The position numbers and the translations under genes are program-made. From Gammaproteobacteria bacterium (lineage in GTDB: Bacteria > Pseudomonadota > Gammaproteobacteria > Steroidobacterales > SZUA-146), in the NCBI GenBank assembly GCA_003228965.1, contig QIGP01000228.1, positions 1 through 12,083 of the forward strand: a stretch of 12,083 nucleotides of DNA, written 5' to 3'. Position 1 is the stretch's first letter, and the number at the start of each line of letters is the position of its first letter. The notes below the pieces were generated by a model. It worked only from the letters and a program-made list of their open reading frames with translations. It ran no database searches and was not told the origin of the DNA. Below are positions 10,178 through 12,083 of this stretch, piece by piece.

Positions 10178-10705
10178 TTACGCCGCGTCTTTTTGAACGC
10201 GTACCGCATCCAGTGTGCGGACCATCTTCGTAGTAGGCTCAGCCAGTGTGCGAACGAATTTCTCAATAGGCGCTTTCATTACACCCATGAGCATCGCAAT
10301 CGCCTGATCGCGTGTAGGCAATGAAGCTAATTTCGCCAAGTCGCTGGCAGGTAGTAAATCACCACCTACCGACAACATCTTGACTACAAGGTCTTCATTA
10401 TCCTTCGCAAAGTCTTTAACTATGCGTGCCGCTGCGCCTGGATCGTCCATTGAGAACGCCAGAATAATCGGACCAGCCAGTGAGTCGTTCATGCACTCAA
10501 AGTCGGTTCCTTTTAACGCAAGCTTAGCAAGCGAGTTTTTGACAACTTTCAGATAAACACCTGACTTGTGCGCTTCAATACGCAACAGCGTCAACTGCTC
10601 AACCGAAAGTCCACGGTACTCAGCGCCCACAGCCGACAAGGCTTCAGACGCTACCGCGTTCACTTCCGCGACCACTTCTTTCTTTTTGCTATAAGTCAAT
10701 GCCAT
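10178..10705 (-). CDS. rplJ: 50S ribosomal protein L10
   Basis: L10 anchors the L7/L12 dimers to 23S rRNA at the stalk base, and together with L7/L12 it represses its own mRNA. The product is 175 residues, slightly above the E. coli length of 165. It begins MALTYSKKKEVVAEVN, and the N-terminal rRNA-binding domain contains YRGLSVEQLTLLR, SGVYLKVVKNSL and DDPGAAARIVKDFAK. The C-terminal stretch (about 149-175, from KFVRTLAEPTTKMVRTLDAV) is the helical L7/L12 docking region. The ATG at 10705 has AGGAG 7 bases upstream and gives the family N-terminus. An in-frame TTG at 10768 would add 21 unrelated residues and has no ribosome binding site. A 270-base leader with an L10-type regulatory RNA precedes it. 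Confidence 0.97.
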   Translation of the reverse strand: MALTYSKKKEVVAEVNAVASEALSAVGAEYRGLSVEQLTLLRIEAHKSGVYLKVVKNSLAKLALKGTDFECMNDSLAGPIILAFSMDDPGAAARIVKDFAKDNEDLVVKMLSVGGDLLPASDLAKLASLPTRDQAIAMLMGVMKAPIEKFVRTLAEPTTKMVRTLDAVRVQKDAA

Positions 10706-10712
10706 ATGACAT

Positions 10713-10717
10713 CTCCT
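10713..10717 (-). promoter_or_regulatory. rplJ ribosome binding site that fixes the start
   Basis: AGGAG lies 7 bases before the ATG at 10705. It decides against the longer in-frame reading that starts upstream. It is also the site whose access would be reduced when the L10 leader is bound by the L10-L7/L12 complex (known for the E. coli system, inferred here). Confidence 0.75.
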
Positions 10718-10802
10718 AATAAGTGGCCAATAATTAAATAGCGTTGAACTACCAATGCTATTCGCCAAATGACGGTGACCGCGGCCAAACTGACTTAGGT
10801 AA

Positions 10803-10876
10803 CACCATCTACGCAGGAAAATTAAGCTGCTACAAAGCGCCTAAACACGTTGCGACAGCTCCTGCGGTCTTTGATG
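10803..10876 (-). ncRNA. L10 leader, autoregulatory mRNA structure upstream of rplJ
   Basis: On the minus strand CGCAGG (10866-10861) pairs with CCTGCG (10817-10812), and outside it CATC (10876-10873) pairs with GATG (10809-10806). Between the two helices is an asymmetric purine-rich internal loop, AAAGAC opposite TA, which looks kink-turn-like. An inner helix, AGCTG (10860-10856) with CAGCT (10829-10825), closes a large loop. The bases AAGACCGCAGG and CCTGCGTAGA(C/T)GGTG match my memory of the E. coli rplJ leader, the target of L10-L7/L12 feedback on rplJL translation. Family identity is by eye only; a covariance-model search was not possible. Confidence 0.8.
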
Positions 10877-10975
10877 AGCAAGCCCCTGGTCTTAAGACTA
10901 AAACAGCCTTTCGATTAAAAACCTGCACGCACGTCCTGTGCTCCAGAGTAAACCCTGTTCCTTCTTGACTCTTCC

Positions 10976-11671
10976 CTACAGATCCAACGAAGACTGATCA
11001 ACAGCTACGCCTGGACCCATGGTTGAAGAGAGAGTAATTTTCTTAAAGTACACGCCTTTGGCAGAGGTGGGCTTTGCTTTTTGCAAATCGCCCATCAGCG
11101 CCGTCAGGTTCTCCTGCAGCTTGGCGACTTCAAAGTCGGCCTTCCCAATGGTGCAGTGAATAATGCCTGCCTTGTCTGTGCGGTAACGCACCTGACCAGC
11201 TTTGGCATTTTTAACCGCGGTTTCTACGTCGGCTGTTACCGTTCCCACTTTCGGGTTTGGCATCAGGCCACGAGGACCGAGGATTTGACCCAGCTTGCCG
11301 ACAACGCGCATGGCATCTGGCGTGGCAACAACCACGTCAAAATCCATAGAGCCGCCCTGAATGGCTTCGGCCAGATCATCAAAGCCGACAATGTCAGCGC
11401 CTGCAGCGGTGGCTTTCTCGGCATTCGCGCCCTGTGCAAACACAGCAACGCGGACATCTTTACCCGTACCATTTGGCAACACGGTCGCACCGCGAACTAC
11501 CTGGTCGGATTTACGAGGGTCAACACCGAGGTTCACTGAAACATCAATTGATTCCCGGAACTTGGTGTTGGCCAATTCTTTTACGAGCCCGATCGCGTCG
11601 TCAATCGTATAGACCATATTGCTATCGACTTTCTCGCGAGCGGCTTTTTTACGCTTAGATAGTGCACCCAT
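10976..11671 (-). CDS. rplA: 50S ribosomal protein L1
   Basis: L1 forms the mobile L1 stalk of the 50S subunit, which helps move deacylated tRNA out of the E site; in E. coli it is also the translational repressor of rplKA. The product is 231 residues, close to the 234 of E. coli. It begins [16 protein letters not shown] and has [20 protein letters not shown], then the family signature [14 protein letters not shown] (about residues 132-145), [13 protein letters not shown] and, near the C-terminus, AKGVYFKKI and [11 protein letters not shown]. Its ATG is only 2 bases after the rplK stop, and its strong ribosome binding site GGAGG lies within the last codons of rplK. This indicates tight co-translation of the pair. 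Confidence 0.98.
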   Translation of the reverse strand: MGALSKRKKAAREKVDSNMVYTIDDAIGLVKELANTKFRESIDVSVNLGVDPRKSDQVVRGATVLPNGTGKDVRVAVFAQGANAEKATAAGADIVGFDDLAEAIQGGSMDFDVVVATPDAMRVVGKLGQILGPRGLMPNPKVGTVTADVETAVKNAKAGQVRYRTDKAGIIHCTIGKADFEVAKLQENLTALMGDLQKAKPTSAKGVYFKKITLSSTMGPGVAVDQSSLDL

Positions 11672-11673
11672 GA

Positions 11674-12083
11674 TTAACCCTCCACTTCCAGGCCCATACT
11701 GCGGGCACTACCGGCGATAATATTGACTGCAGCGTCCATGTCTTTGGCGTTCAGATCCTGCATTTTAAGCGTCGCAATCTCTTCGAGTTGCGCGCGTGTC
11801 ACCTTGCCCACCTTTTTTGTGTTGGGCTCGCCACTACCACTTTTGATGCCTGCTGCTTTCTTAAGCAGAACGGCCGCTGGTGGTGTTTTTGATATGAATG
11901 TGAAGCTTCGATCAGAGTACACCGTAATCACAACTGGAATTGGCATGCCCTGCTCCATACCACTGGTATGAGCGTTAAAGGACTTACAAAATTCCATGAT
12001 GTTTACGCCATGCTGACCGAGCGCGGGACCTACCGGTGGACTAGGGTTAGCCTGTCCGGCCGGAATTTGCAGCTTGATATAGC
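11674..12083 (-). CDS. rplK: 50S ribosomal protein L11, 5' end cut by window edge
   Basis: L11 binds the GTPase-associated region of 23S rRNA with L10-L7/L12 and is needed for RelA activation on stalled ribosomes. The minus strand is open from the window edge to the TAA at 11674-11676, giving 135 residues. It starts [20 protein letters not shown], then [19 protein letters not shown], the proline-rich N-terminal domain involved in factor and thiostrepton-class antibiotic interaction. Next come [14 protein letters not shown] and [19 protein letters not shown] (linker and rRNA-binding C-terminal domain). It ends with [13 protein letters not shown]. coli L11 is 142 residues, so about 7 N-terminal residues are missing. 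The in-frame ATG at 11997 is internal (the conserved Met of NIMEFCK), not the true start. Confidence 0.97.
   Translation of the reverse strand, partial: YIKLQIPAGQANPSPPVGPALGQHGVNIMEFCKSFNAHTSGMEQGMPIPVVITVYSDRSFTFISKTPPAAVLLKKAAGIKSGSGEPNTKKVGKVTRAQLEEIATLKMQDLNAKDMDAAVNIIAGSARSMGLEVEG

Noticed and set aside
10706..10768. N-terminal extension of rplJ to an upstream TTG.
   Set aside because: The added residues do not match L10, and the strong AGGAG site lies inside this stretch serving the ATG at 10705.
10889..10898. Perfect palindrome GTCTTAAGAC upstream of the L10 leader as an operator.
   Set aside because: A 10-base palindrome alone is expected by chance at this scale, has no second copy in the window that I found, and is not near a recognisable promoter.
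10877..10975. A separate promoter for rplJL between rplA and the L10 leader, as known in E. coli.
   Set aside because: The best pair I could find (TTTAAT with CTTAAG, 17-base spacing) matches consensus too poorly to report as a promoter.

Overview
This window is a highly conserved housekeeping locus, read entirely from the minus strand. It is the rplKAJL-rpoBC transcription and translation cluster followed directly by the start of the str operon (rpsL, rpsG). Protein similarity, judged from memory of the E. coli sequences, points to a gammaproteobacterium. RpoB, RpoC, S12, L11 and L7/L12 align with their E. coli counterparts almost throughout. RpoC carries the large gammaproteobacterial-type insert after the trigger loop region, and the GC content looks close to 50%. 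The rpoBC-to-str adjacency occurs in many non-enteric gammaproteobacteria, whereas E. coli has the two operons apart. I cannot place the organism more finely from sequence alone.

Layout in transcription order, right to left: rplK (5' end cut by the window edge, 12083-11674), rplA (11671-10976), a 270-base leader holding an L10-type regulatory RNA, rplJ (10705-10178), rplL (10119-9745), a 182-base spacer with an attenuator-like terminator hairpin, rpoB (9562-5474), rpoC (5395-1040), a 240-base regulatory spacer, rpsL (799-425), and rpsG (357-1, 3' end cut).

The genes form one growth-control unit. L11 and L1 form the L11 arm and L1 stalk of the 50S subunit. L10 and L7/L12 form the stalk that recruits translation factors. 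Beta and beta' are the catalytic core of RNA polymerase. S12 and S7 belong to the 30S decoding centre and head. Regulation can be read in three places. The L10 leader upstream of rplJ should provide feedback by L10-L7/L12. The hairpin between rplL and rpoB should lower polymerase output relative to ribosomal proteins. A near-consensus sigma-70 promoter just after the rpoC stop should drive the str operon, and an intrinsic terminator lies between that promoter and rpsL.

I found no mobile element, CRISPR array, tRNA, rRNA or accessory gene, and no sign of an undescribed system. The points most worth a second look are the promoter-then-terminator order in the str leader and a 60-residue, strongly acidic C-terminal tail on RpoC.
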